From an uncultured Prevotellaceae bacterium (GTDB lineage Bacteria > Bacteroidota > Bacteroidia > Bacteroidales > Bacteroidaceae), in assembly GCA_900316315.1 (NCBI GenBank), contig ONCK01000014.1, positions 1 to 64,000 on the forward strand: a DNA stretch of 64,000 bases. Direction: 5' to 3'. Shown one piece after another: positions 37,862-46,475 of the stretch (position 1 is its first letter; each line of letters starts with the position of its first letter). Both the position numbers and the translations under genes were made by a program. The notes under the pieces are model-generated. The model was not told the DNA's origin, ran no database searches, and saw only the letters and a list, made by a program, of their open reading frames with translations.

Positions 37862-38230
37862 TCGCACCTCACGACCTGTCTGCATAGCAAGCACTGCTAT
37901 TTATCAATCAAGCTTTTACATTTCACATTGCGAACCGGGCTTTCATGTTCGCTCGCCTTGTTTTTTTGCTTGAAAGCCGTTCTATCCGCGCGACGAACCC
38001 AACTGTTTCGCTGACAAGCCTCCCCCTTCTGCACAGCAAAAGCGCCTTTTTTAGCAGTAAACCTTTCTGTTGAGCCCATAGATAATCCAGGGGTGCGAAC
38101 AGGCCGTTTTTTCTCTCTGACAGGGCTTCCGAGAGCCGCAGGATGCCACCCACATCAGTCAAAACAAGCGTCTGCTGAAGGCACCAAGCCATACGCAGCA
38201 AATATTTTTCCCAATTTAATACGTAAAAAC

Positions 38231-38261
38231 TTGGAAGGGATAAAACTTGTTAGTATATTTG
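38231..38261 (+). promoter_or_regulatory. Promoter of a candidate non-coding RNA
   Basis: TTG (38231-38233), exactly 20 bases, then TATATTTG (38254-38261): a full match to the Bacteroidetes consensus in a 1,800-base region with no gene. Transcription would start near 38268. Confidence 0.7.
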
Positions 38262-38267
38262 CCGCAG

Positions 38268-38440
38268 AAAGATAAGGTCCGCATCGGTTTGACTGGGATA
38301 CTCATCAATTTCTTTCAGAAAACCGAGCAAAGTTCTCCGCCGTATGGCGCGCTGCCCTCCGGGGCAGATTACAGAAAGCGGGGGCAACTCAAATCCTGTT
38401 ACTAGGAGTTTTCATCGTTCACCCGATGCGGCCTTTTTAG
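38268..38440 (+). ncRNA. Candidate structured RNA, class unknown (6S-like possible)
   Basis: Downstream of a full promoter, CCGCATCGG (38279-38287) pairs perfectly with CCGATGCGG (38423-38431) to close a region of about 150 bases; the 3' arm is followed by CCTTTTT, a terminator-like end. Inside are small hairpins such as CGCCGTATGGCG and CTGCCCTCCGGGGCAG. A transcript of about 170 bases with a closing stem, an open interior and its own promoter fits the general shape of 6S RNA, but no sequence signature proves it. No credible reading frame is present. Confidence 0.5.
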
Positions 38441-38459
38441 ATATACCTCCTTATCCTAC

Positions 38460-38499
38460 AGAGGTCTGACCCCATCCCGCCGGGTCAGACCTCTTTTTT
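38460..38499 (+). terminator. Strong hairpin terminator
   Basis: A perfect 13-bp stem AGAGGTCTGACCC (38460-38472) / GGGTCAGACCTCT (38482-38494) with a 9-base loop and a T-run. It follows the candidate RNA by about 20 bases. The arm contains AGGTCTGACC, the core of the 21-bp repeats. Confidence 0.9.
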
Positions 38500-38893
38500 A
38501 TATCTGCAAGGCCCGACACACGCGGCCTCCGCATTCTGAGACAGAGCTAGTAGGAACTCGACAGAACGGGAGCTACTGGCTAGCCCTCGGGAGGAGGCAA
38601 GAAGCTCCATTGGCAACGCCTCATAGAGGGGCGCGGGAAGCGACCATCCCTGCATTAGAAGATCCCGCCTCACCCCCCCCGGCCGACAAACAATACTGCG
38701 GGAAGGAAGGCCTCCCTATCGCGCTCTAGGGATACCTCCACCTTGGGGTCACACGATTGCCGTGCCGCCCCGCCCTCTGCCGTCGTGCGATATCCTCTGC
38801 AGCATCCTTTGTAAATTTCCTGTGCAAGGGAGGCTTCATCCTAGCGCGGCCTCCTGCACCGGAGACACCCAAAGTCAAACCTCCGGTCCGGCG

Positions 38894-39340
38894 TTTTTTT
38901 TAGATAGCCATTCGTTTTTTATATAATAAATTCGAGATAGCGGCTAAAAAGGTGCCGATATAGTGATGACAAGTTGCCTTGTAAGCGCTACAAGGTCGGA
39001 TGTAGTTTAAACTAGGTCGGACTTAGTTTAAACAGGAAGGCGAGTTGTTATCACCTGATAGCCAGCTAGTTACAAAAGTGCCAAATCTTGTCTACAATTC
39101 GTTGGCTTTCAATAAGTTACAAAGGCTCTTGGGGCCATTTTTTCATTTTTGCGCTCAAGCCTCAGTCAGGAATAGCGTCTCGCATTTTTAATATAAAAAA
39201 AGTTTTTACCCATTCTCGCAAACCCTTGATAAGACGAGCTGGCTATAGCTGCGTGCCGAGTGCTCGCGCGAAGGCCTCCGGTAAGGGAAGAAGCAACTGC
39301 GGAGATCCATCAGTGCGCCCTTTTGCCCACACTAGCGGAG
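38894..39340 (+). repeat. About 450-bp non-coding repeat element, copy 2
   Basis: The partner of 17231-17691 in the same orientation; see that entry for the alignment. It has the imperfect inverted arms at 38965-38983 and 39034-39052 around a 21-bp array, then GATAGCCAGCTAGTTACAA, a T-rich stretch and CGAAGGCCTCCGG. Between lptD and the gene at 39662 it occupies about a quarter of the gap (37862-39661); apart from the candidate RNA, the rest shows nothing recognisable. Confidence 0.75.
38990..39052 (+). repeat. 21-bp tandem repeat array, three units
   Basis: Units at 38990-39010, 39011-39031 and a diverged third at 39032-39052, almost identical to the array at 17325-17387, with the junction GTTTAAAC. 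Confidence 0.85.
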
Positions 39341-39535
39341 GGGCCGATCAGAGTGCGTCTGCCACGGATGCCTAAACGTCGGCCGACCATAAAAGCAGAG
39401 GCAGAGCAGCATGTTGGCATTCGGCAGACGGCGAAAAAATCTATCCTCACTACTTTCTCACCGTCTCACAAGATGCCACAGGGCGACTAAGTGAAGACTC
39501 AAGGGCAAGCAAAAGCGACAAAATCGCGATTTTAA

Positions 39536-39567
39536 TTGCTTGGATGCCTCCGATTGGCTACCTTTGC
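39536..39567 (+). promoter_or_regulatory. Promoter of the 39662 gene
   Basis: TTG (39536-39538), 20 bases, then TACCTTTGC (39559-39567): a full match to the Bacteroidetes consensus. It leaves a leader of about 88 bases before the ATG. Confidence 0.7.
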
Positions 39568-39661
39568 AACAGTTTGGTCGTTCGACCCCGCGACTACGCC
39601 CCACGGCATCACCTCCGCATCGGCCGACCAAGTCTATTAAACTCTACACAACATTTTTACT

Positions 39662-40618
39662 ATGCACAAGACAGCCCGTCATCTTACATTTATCTTCACC
39701 CTCATCACTGCCATGACCGTTCTGCACGCGCAGGCAGCCCAGGACCTCGTTCTCACGTCGGATGCTCTGCCCGACTCGGCCAGTGTTGATTTCAGACACA
39801 AGTCGTGGAAACTCAGCCACACCGGCACCCAGGGCATGGACACTTACGGCAACTACCTCGTAAGTCTCAAGGCAGAAGGTATATGTCAGGTCTACTCATT
39901 TGACGGTAAGACCTTGACCGCTCTGACCAACGACTTCCATCTCGGTTCATACGACCCTATCAATCACGCCAACCTGGCCAGTTTCTCCAATCAGTTTTAC
40001 GCTGACGGCGACAAGCTTCCCCTCGTCTACATCTCGCGCACCAGTTGGAACCGCGACGAAAAGGGGTACAGCAACTATTGCTTTGTGGAGCGCATAAACC
40101 CCGACAACTCAACTTCGACTCTCGTCCAGACCATCATCTACAAGGACTGGCAAGGCTCAGGCCAGTGGATGATCGACCGACAAAACAACTATCTCTATCT
40201 CTGGGGAAATACTGTCGGCAACAAGAAGACGGGCAACAAGCACTACGTCGTCAAGTTTAATATCCCCGCGGTAAGCAAGGCCGGCGCAGACACCGTCTAT
40301 CTCGGCAAGGAGGACGCCCTGGAGAATTACCTTTGGGAAGACACTTATTCTCAAGGCGCCGTGGGCGTCATACAAGGCGGATGCGTCTACGACGACATGA
40401 TGTTTCTGCCTACAGGATACGGCACTGATGATGATCCGAGCGTCATCTGGATTTGGGATCTCAAGAATAGGACGATGGTGTCCCAAAAGAATTTTTCAGG
40501 CATCCTAAGCGGTGAGTTGGAGGACATCTCCATACGCAACAACAAGATTGTCATTCAGACCCACAACGGCTATATCTACCAGCTCAACTACAAGAAGGAC
40601 GCCGTCAAGTACTGGTAA
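39662..40618 (+). CDS. Secreted protein of unknown function, propeller-like
   Basis: I do not recognise a named family. The 318-residue product has a signal peptide (1-25, cleavage near LHAQAAQ). The body has regularly spaced motifs of the type GNYLVSL, LPLVYISR, NYLYLWGN, VYDDMMFLPTGYG and VIWIWDLKNRTMVSQKNF, ending HNGYIYQLNYKKD, which suggests a beta-propeller. No catalytic motif is apparent. It has its own promoter and is followed 41 bases later by the GH2 gene, so a link to glycan use is possible but unproven. Confidence 0.6.
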   Translation: MHKTARHLTFIFTLITAMTVLHAQAAQDLVLTSDALPDSASVDFRHKSWKLSHTGTQGMDTYGNYLVSLKAEGICQVYSFDGKTLTALTNDFHLGSYDPINHANLASFSNQFYADGDKLPLVYISRTSWNRDEKGYSNYCFVERINPDNSTSTLVQTIIYKDWQGSGQWMIDRQNNYLYLWGNTVGNKKTGNKHYVVKFNIPAVSKAGADTVYLGKEDALENYLWEDTYSQGAVGVIQGGCVYDDMMFLPTGYGTDDDPSVIWIWDLKNRTMVSQKNFSGILSGELEDISIRNNKIVIQTHNGYIYQLNYKKDAVKYW

Positions 40619-40659
40619 GCAGTCTTGTCTCCCATACCGTCACAACACCTTCATATCCT

Positions 40660-42828
40660 ATGTATCCCCTCTCTCTCCATGTACTCCTGCTGAGCAGTAT
40701 GCTGTGCTTGTCGGGCACTGCCCAAGGAGCGCCGGAACGCATTGCGTCTGCTTCGAAGCCCCTATCGTCAGCTTCAGTGCCGGCCACGCTGTCCCAGCTC
40801 CTGACCGAGTGGGACTTCAGCCTTGACAGCGCCTCGTGGCAAGGCGTCAAGGTGCCCCACTCCTGCAACGCTATTGACGGACACTCCCCCCACTACTACC
40901 GTGGCAAGGCCTACTACCGTCGTCACGTTGTCCTCACCCCAGCAGATACCACCCGCCCGATCTACCTCCTGATGGAGGGCGCAGCACAACAGGCTTCGGT
41001 CTATATCAACGGGCGTCTGGCAACCCACCATATGGGAGGCTACACCCCCTTTGTCGTACCACTGCACGGCCTGGTGGCTAGCGGGACCAATGAGATTGCC
41101 ATCACCACCGACAATCACGAGGATCCGGACCTCATCCCCGTATCCTCTGATTTCAACAAGAACAATGGGCTCCACAATCCCGTACACCTCCTGCGCATGG
41201 CCCCCGTCTATTTCTCGCCCGAGGCTTATGGCATGTACCGCCTCCATGTCTCGACGCCCTTTGTCAGCGACAGCAGCGCCCAGATCAGGGTTGAGACACG
41301 CGTAGTCAATGCCGCGGGCCACGCCGTACAGGCCACGCTCCGTGTTGTCATGACCGATGCCAAGGGCCAGCCCGTCTACAGCCACGAGGAGCCGGTCAGC
41401 CTCGAGCGCGACGGCAGTATCGACTACAGGACGGCCTTCTCTATCGCCCGTCCCCATCTCTGGCAGGGCACGCGCGACCCTTATTTATATAATGTAGACC
41501 TCACGCTGACCGACTCCCAAGGACGCCCGTTCGACCAGGCACGGACCAGGACTGGTCTGCGCTACTATCAGCTCACCTACTCCAAGGGATTTCTACTCAA
41601 CGGCCACCCCTACCCCCTGCGCGGCGTCGCCGAACATCAGGATATGCACCAGCGCGCCTCGGCCGTCACCTCGGCTGACATCAACCGCGACTACGCCATC
41701 ATCAAGGAGCTCGGGTGCAATATGCTGCGCCTCGCCCACTATCCCCACCGCGACTATGAACTGCGCCTCTGCGACTCGCTGGGGCTCATCGTCCAGACAG
41801 AGATTCCCTGGGTCAATGTCTGCGGCGCCAATGCCACAGACCGCTACTTCGACATCATCCGCCAGCAGATGGAGGAGATGATCTGCAACCAGTACAACCA
41901 CCCCTCCATCATCTTCTGGGGCATGTGGAACGAACTGGACAGCTGGGGCAACACAGCCGAGCTGCAAGGTAAGCTCGACACCAAGCGCGTCGTGCGCGAG
42001 ACCGGCCGCCTCTACGACCTGGCCAAGTCGCTCGATCCGTGGCGCCTCGTCGGCTTCACCGACTGTAGCCGCTTCAGGCACACAGACTACGCCTACCTCA
42101 AGGCAGATTACTACTCTGAGAACCGCTACAACGGCTGGTACACTCATGTCGGCGACTTTGACCAGTTTACCCGCGACCTCACCGATATCCATTCCCGCAT
42201 GGGCATCACCAATGTCGCAGAGTACGGCGCCGGCATCAACCCCTACTGCCACACCACTGACACCACAATCTCCGTGCTCCGCAACCGTGACGACAAATGC
42301 CACTACGAGGAGTATGGCAACTTAATCCATGAGAGCCATGTCAGGCAGATACAGCAGATGCCCTGGCTCAACTTCACCACGCTCTGGATTCTCTTTGACT
42401 TCCCCGTGGCCAACCGCACCGAGGGCTACATCGACACCGACGATGGACACCACTTCGTCGAAAACGAAGCCCGCAAATATATCAACGACAAGGGTCTGGT
42501 CACACGCGACCGGCAGACCAAGAAGGACGTGTTCTACCTGTACAAGTCGTGGTGGAACCATGACGAGACTACCGTCCATATCACTAGCCGCCGTCTCCGC
42601 TACCGCGATGCCGACAAGCCCTTCTACATCAAGGTATACAGCAATGCGCCCTCCCTCAGCCTCACACAAGATGGACGTCCCCTCACCCGGCTCGACAGTT
42701 GCGCCGACCCGACGGGTATCATCTGGACCTTTGGCCCCGTCAAGCTCCAAGGCAAGCGAAGCACCTTCCGCGTCATCGCTCCCGATGGCACAGCCGATGA
42801 AGTCACCTGGGCAGCCCGCAAACCGTAA
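40660..42828 (+). CDS. Secreted glycoside hydrolase family 2 (beta-galactosidase-like)
   Basis: A 722-residue enzyme with a signal peptide (about 1-24). It has the three GH2 parts: an N-terminal jellyroll (WQGVKVPHSCNAIDG to AIT TDNHEDPDLIP), an immunoglobulin-like domain, and a TIM barrel from about residue 305 (FLLNGHPYPLRGVAEHQD, RLAHYPHRDYELRLCDSLGL). The acid/base is E425 (GMWNELDSWG) and the nucleophile E521 (NVAEYGAG). It probably removes beta-linked galactose or a related sugar from a plant or host glycan. It lies 41 bases after the gene at 39662 and may share its transcript. Confidence 0.92.
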   Translation: MYPLSLHVLLLSSMLCLSGTAQGAPERIASASKPLSSASVPATLSQLLTEWDFSLDSASWQGVKVPHSCNAIDGHSPHYYRGKAYYRRHVVLTPADTTRPIYLLMEGAAQQASVYINGRLATHHMGGYTPFVVPLHGLVASGTNEIAITTDNHEDPDLIPVSSDFNKNNGLHNPVHLLRMAPVYFSPEAYGMYRLHVSTPFVSDSSAQIRVETRVVNAAGHAVQATLRVVMTDAKGQPVYSHEEPVSLERDGSIDYRTAFSIARPHLWQGTRDPYLYNVDLTLTDSQGRPFDQARTRTGLRYYQLTYSKGFLLNGHPYPLRGVAEHQDMHQRASAVTSADINRDYAIIKELGCNMLRLAHYPHRDYELRLCDSLGLIVQTEIPWVNVCGANATDRYFDIIRQQMEEMICNQYNHPSIIFWGMWNELDSWGNTAELQGKLDTKRVVRETGRLYDLAKSLDPWRLVGFTDCSRFRHTDYAYLKADYYSENRYNGWYTHVGDFDQFTRDLTDIHSRMGITNVAEYGAGINPYCHTTDTTISVLRNRDDKCHYEEYGNLIHESHVRQIQQMPWLNFTTLWILFDFPVANRTEGYIDTDDGHHFVENEARKYINDKGLVTRDRQTKKDVFYLYKSWWNHDETTVHITSRRLRYRDADKPFYIKVYSNAPSLSLTQDGRPLTRLDSCADPTGIIWTFGPVKLQGKRSTFRVIAPDGTADEVTWAARKP

Positions 42829-43001
42829 GCGCCTCATCACCTGACCAAGGCCGCCGCACGACACACTCAGGATGCAGGCCATTGTCCGCAAATAGCGGCT
42901 TAGGCCCACTCATTCCCCTGAAAGCCCCTCCAAAGTCACACGCCAAGCATCCTGAAAAACAATATTTTTACACTAAATCCGCAAAAAAGTTGACATAATG
43001 C

Positions 43002-43033
43002 TTGGAAGCAACTGAAGAAAAGTGTAATTTTGC
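43002..43033 (+). promoter_or_regulatory. Promoter of the trp operon
   Basis: TTG (43002-43004), 20 bases, then TAATTTTGC (43025-43033), a full match to the Bacteroidetes consensus. Transcription would start near 43040, about 11 bases before the leader-peptide ATG. Confidence 0.8.
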
Positions 43034-43050
43034 AGCAAAATCAGATAATC

Positions 43051-43137
43051 ATGATACAACGTACAGCTAACTTTTGGTGGTGGCGTAACTCGAAATCAGA
43101 CATTTTGAGTTCGCTTGTCGTATGCCGGAAATTCTAG
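43051..43137 (+). CDS. trpL: trp operon leader peptide with three Trp codons
   Basis: A 28-residue frame (MIQRTANFWWWRNSKSD...) between the trp promoter and trpB. Codons 9-11 (43075-43083) are three tandem TGG codons, a very strong Trp-sensing signal. The stop (43135-43137) lies past the region that forms the antiterminator. So the ribosome acts as the tryptophan sensor for the attenuator at 43087-43199. It is too short for most automatic gene calls. Confidence 0.92.
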   Translation: MIQRTANFWWWRNSKSDILSSLVVCRKF

Positions 43138-43199
43138 CTGATACAAGCCACAGAAATATAGGGACCTGCCGAACTCAATTTCGGCAGGCCTTTTTTTTT
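43087..43199 (+). promoter_or_regulatory. trp operon transcription attenuator
   Basis: Four segments with mutually exclusive pairings are visible. Segment 1 AACTCGAAA (43087-43095) pairs with segment 2 TTTTGAGTT (43103-43111). Segment 2 as TTGAGTTCG (43105-43113) pairs perfectly with CGAACTCAA in segment 3 (43170-43178), forming the antiterminator. Segment 3 as CCTGCCGAA (43165-43173) pairs perfectly with segment 4 TTCGGCAGG (43180-43188), followed by CC and nine T residues, forming the terminator. A ribosome stalled on the Trp codons just upstream covers segment 1 and favours 2:3, allowing read-through. Confidence 0.92.
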
Positions 43200-43236
43200 A
43201 CTCACAAGTACAAGATCACATAAGACTACATCCAAT

Positions 43237-44424
43237 ATGAGAAGTTACAACATTGACCAAGACGGTTATTACGGAGAGTTTGGCGGCGCCTACGTGCCGG
43301 AGGTGCTCTACAAGTGCACGCAGGAGTTGCGCAAAGCCTATGTCGGTATCATCGAGAGTCCCGACTTCCAGGCAGAGTATCGCAGTCTGCTGCGTGACTA
43401 CGTGGGCCGTCCGTCACCCCTCTACGAGGCCAAGCGGCTGGGAGAGAAGTACGGCGCCCATATCCTGCTCAAGCGTGAAGACCTCAACCACACGGGCGCA
43501 CACAAGATCAACAACGCGCTCGGACAAGCGCTCCTCGCCCGCCGCATGGGCAAGACGCGTATCATCGCTGAGACCGGTGCCGGACAGCACGGCGTTGCCA
43601 CCGCTACAGCATGCGCCCTGCTCGACATGCCCTGCCGCGTGTACATGGGCAAGACCGATATCGCGCGCCAACAGCCCAATGTGGAGCGCATGAAGATGCT
43701 GGGAGCTGAGGTCTACCCCGTAAGCAGCGGCAACATGACGCTCAAGGACGCTGTCAACGAAGCCATCCGCGACTGGTGCTGTCACCCCGCAGACACTTTT
43801 TATGTGATGGGATCAGCTGTAGGACCTCACCCTTATCCTGACTTGGTGGCTCGCATGCAGAGCGTCATCAGCGAGGAGATCAAGTGGCAGCTCAAGGAGA
43901 AGGTCGGGCGTGACTATCCGGACTATCTGATGGCCTGCGTGGGCGGAGGAAGCAACGCCATAGGCACCTTTTATCACTACCTCGACGAGATGCGCACCCA
44001 CCTCGTGCTCGCCGAAGCCGGAGGTATGGGCTACGAAACACCGCAGACAGCGGCCACCATCCATAGCGGCAGCGTCGGCATACTACACGGTAGCCGCATC
44101 CTGGTCCTGCAGAATAAAGATGGTCAGATCCTGGAGCCCTACTCTATCTCCGCGGGACTCGACTATCCGGGCGTGGGACCCGCTCATTGCAATCTCGCCA
44201 AGACCCACCGCGCCGAGGTATTCTCCATCAACGACGATGAGGCCCTGCGCGCCGCCTACGAGATGACCCGTCTCGAGGGAATCATCCCCGCGCTGGAGTC
44301 GGCCCACATCCTCGCCGCCCTGCCCAAGATGAAGTTCCAACCTGACGACATCGTCGTGCTTACCGTCAGCGGACGCGGCGACAAAGACATGACCACTTAC
44401 CTCAAACACGTCAACGAGTTCTGA
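43237..44424 (+). CDS. trpB: Tryptophan synthase beta subunit
   Basis: TrpB joins indole and serine to tryptophan with PLP. The 395-residue protein begins with YYGEFGGAYVPEVL and has the PLP lysine K90 (LNHTGAHKINNALGQ), the TGAGQHGVATA region, the phosphate-binding GGGSNAIG and the C-terminal SGRGDKDM. It is the first structural gene after the attenuator, apart from trpA at the far end; the order trpB-E-G-D-C-F-A is a Bacteroidetes arrangement. Confidence 0.97.
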   Translation: MRSYNIDQDGYYGEFGGAYVPEVLYKCTQELRKAYVGIIESPDFQAEYRSLLRDYVGRPSPLYEAKRLGEKYGAHILLKREDLNHTGAHKINNALGQALLARRMGKTRIIAETGAGQHGVATATACALLDMPCRVYMGKTDIARQQPNVERMKMLGAEVYPVSSGNMTLKDAVNEAIRDWCCHPADTFYVMGSAVGPHPYPDLVARMQSVISEEIKWQLKEKVGRDYPDYLMACVGGGSNAIGTFYHYLDEMRTHLVLAEAGGMGYETPQTAATIHSGSVGILHGSRILVLQNKDGQILEPYSISAGLDYPGVGPAHCNLAKTHRAEVFSINDDEALRAAYEMTRLEGIIPALESAHILAALPKMKFQPDDIVVLTVSGRGDKDMTTYLKHVNEF

Positions 44425-44457
44425 CCTGTCCATCACAACCGTCATATTCTATTTACC

Positions 44458-45855
44458 ATGTACCACATCCACGTCACCAAGCGCACCATCCTCGCCGACA
44501 GATACACTCCCGTCAACGCCTACATGAAAGTCCGCGATCTCTATACCCAGAGTTTTCTGATGGAGAGCAGCGACTACCAGAGCGAGGCCAATGGGCATTC
44601 CTACATAGGCTTTCACCCTCTCGCCAGCATCGCTGTCAATCACGGCAAAGTCCTCATGAAGTATCCCGACGGCCAGACCACAGAGCACGACATCACCGAC
44701 CAGTACCCCGTAGAGCAGGCCTTCAAGGACTTCTTCTCCCAGTATGACATCACAGGAGACGATGCTGGATACTGCGGGCTCTACGGCTATACCGCCTTTG
44801 ACGCAGTCAAATATTTCGAGCACATACCTGTGCCTGAGGAAACCGCTGAGCGCAACGACGCTCCCGACATTCTCTACATCCTGTACCAGAATATTATCGT
44901 CTTCAATCACTTCGGAGACACCATGGACATCGCCCAGCTCCTGCAAGACGGCGAGTCCGACAGCCTGGACCGCATCCAGACCTTGCTCAACAGCCCCAAC
45001 GGCCCTACCTTCCCCTTCCACGCCGTCGGCCCTTGCACCAGCACGCTCACCGACGAGCAGCATAAGGCCAACATACGCGAATGTATCAAGCACTGCCTCC
45101 GGGGTGATGTCTTCCAGATCGTACCCAGTCGGCGCTTCATCCAGCACTACGAGGGCGATGACCTCACCCTCTACCGCGCACTCCGCAGCATCAATCCGTC
45201 GCCTTACCTTTTCTACTTCGACTTCGGCGGCTTCCGCATTCTGGGCAGCTCGCCCGAGACCCACTGCCGCATCCAGGGCCGACGAGCCTACATAGACCCC
45301 ATCGCAGGCACTGTGCCACGCACCGGCGACCAGGAGCAGGACCATCAGAATGCCCTCTACCTGCGCAACGATCCCAAGGAAAACGCAGAGCACGTCATGC
45401 TCGTCGACCTGGCCCGCAACGATCTCAGCCGCAACTGCCATGACGTCAAGGTAGAACGGTACAAAGAGATGCAATACTACAGCCATGTGATCCACTTGGT
45501 CAGTCGCGTGAGCGGCGAGATGGACCCTGAGGCCGAGGGTTTCAAGACCTTTGCCGACACCTTCCCCGCCGGTACACTCTCGGGCGCGCCCAAAGTCGAG
45601 GCGATGAAGATCATCTCGCGCCTCGAGCCTCACAGCCGTGGCGCCTACGCAGGCTGCATAGGCTATATGGGACTTGACGGCCAACTCAATCAGGCCATCA
45701 TTATCCGCAGCTTCGTCAGCCGCAACGGAGAGCTCTGGCTGCAGGCAGGCAGCGGTGTCGTCGCCAAGAGCAACGAGGAGTACGAGCTGCAGGAAGTCAA
45801 CCACAAGCTCGGTGCCCTGCGCAAGGCCATCCAGCTCGCCGACCAAGGCATATAG
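44458..45855 (+). CDS. trpE: Anthranilate synthase component I
   Basis: TrpE makes anthranilate from chorismate using ammonia supplied by TrpG. The 465-residue protein has, near its start, FLMESSDYQS, the ESS-type motif through which tryptophan inhibits the enzyme, and C-terminal chorismate-binding motifs: FQIVPSRRF, RILGSSPETH, PIAGTVPRTGD, HVMLVDLARNDL and FPAGTLSGAPKVEAM. It lies 33 bases after trpB and 41 bases before trpG. Confidence 0.96.
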   Translation: MYHIHVTKRTILADRYTPVNAYMKVRDLYTQSFLMESSDYQSEANGHSYIGFHPLASIAVNHGKVLMKYPDGQTTEHDITDQYPVEQAFKDFFSQYDITGDDAGYCGLYGYTAFDAVKYFEHIPVPEETAERNDAPDILYILYQNIIVFNHFGDTMDIAQLLQDGESDSLDRIQTLLNSPNGPTFPFHAVGPCTSTLTDEQHKANIRECIKHCLRGDVFQIVPSRRFIQHYEGDDLTLYRALRSINPSPYLFYFDFGGFRILGSSPETHCRIQGRRAYIDPIAGTVPRTGDQEQDHQNALYLRNDPKENAEHVMLVDLARNDLSRNCHDVKVERYKEMQYYSHVIHLVSRVSGEMDPEAEGFKTFADTFPAGTLSGAPKVEAMKIISRLEPHSRGAYAGCIGYMGLDGQLNQAIIIRSFVSRNGELWLQAGSGVVAKSNEEYELQEVNHKLGALRKAIQLADQGI

Positions 45856-45896
45856 GCCGGCACACAGATCTAGTCAACATCTCAACCTATAGCGAC

Positions 45897-46460
45897 ATGA
45901 AGATTATCATCATAGACAATTACGACTCCTTCACCTACAACCTCGCCCACCTCGTCAAGAGCCTTGGCGCTGAGGTAGAGGTGCTGCGCAATGACAAGTT
46001 TGAGCTCCCTTACCTGGAGCGCGCCGACAAGCTTATCCTCTCCCCGGGTCCAGGTATACCCAAGGAGGCCGGACTTACGCTCCAAGTCATCGGAGCTTAC
46101 GCCGGCCACAAGCCGATCCTCGGCGTCTGCCTCGGACACCAGGCTATCGGAGAGTACTACGGCGCACGACTGGTCAACCTCTCGACCGTATTTCATGGTG
46201 TCCAGACACCTGTCAGGTTGCAGGGAGATGACTACCTCTTCAGAGGCTTGCCCGACACTATCCAAGCCGGACGCTACCACTCCTGGGTCGTCGGCACGCA
46301 GGGTCTTCCTCCCGAGCTCGAGATCACAGCCCTGAGTGATGAGGGGCAAATCATGGGCCTGCGTCACCGAGACCTCGATGTGCGCGGCATCCAGTTTCAT
46401 CCCGAGTCGGTCCTGACTCCGCAAGGCAAGGACATTATCTACAACTGGCTAAATCATTAA
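45897..46460 (+). CDS. trpG: Anthranilate synthase component II (glutamine amidotransferase)
   Basis: A 187-residue class I glutaminase that supplies ammonia to TrpE. It starts with the family's IIIDNYDSFTYNL, has LILSPGPGIPKEAG, the nucleophile C78 (GVCLGHQAIGE) and the His-Glu pair in QFHPESVLTPQG. It is a stand-alone subunit, not fused to TrpD. Some homologues also serve folate synthesis (PabA), but the position between trpE and trpD makes a tryptophan role most likely. Confidence 0.95.
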   Translation: MKIIIIDNYDSFTYNLAHLVKSLGAEVEVLRNDKFELPYLERADKLILSPGPGIPKEAGLTLQVIGAYAGHKPILGVCLGHQAIGEYYGARLVNLSTVFHGVQTPVRLQGDDYLFRGLPDTIQAGRYHSWVVGTQGLPPELEITALSDEGQIMGLRHRDLDVRGIQFHPESVLTPQGKDIIYNWLNH

Positions 46461-46475
46461 AAATACAAACAAGAT

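Noticed and set aside
38500-38890. tRNA or small gene in the gap after the terminator
   Set aside because: No T-loop consensus or cloverleaf pairing was found, and the short frames have no start context or homology.
44449-45846. A 465-codon frame opposite trpE
   Set aside because: Pure antisense shadow of trpE, the same length and with no motif.
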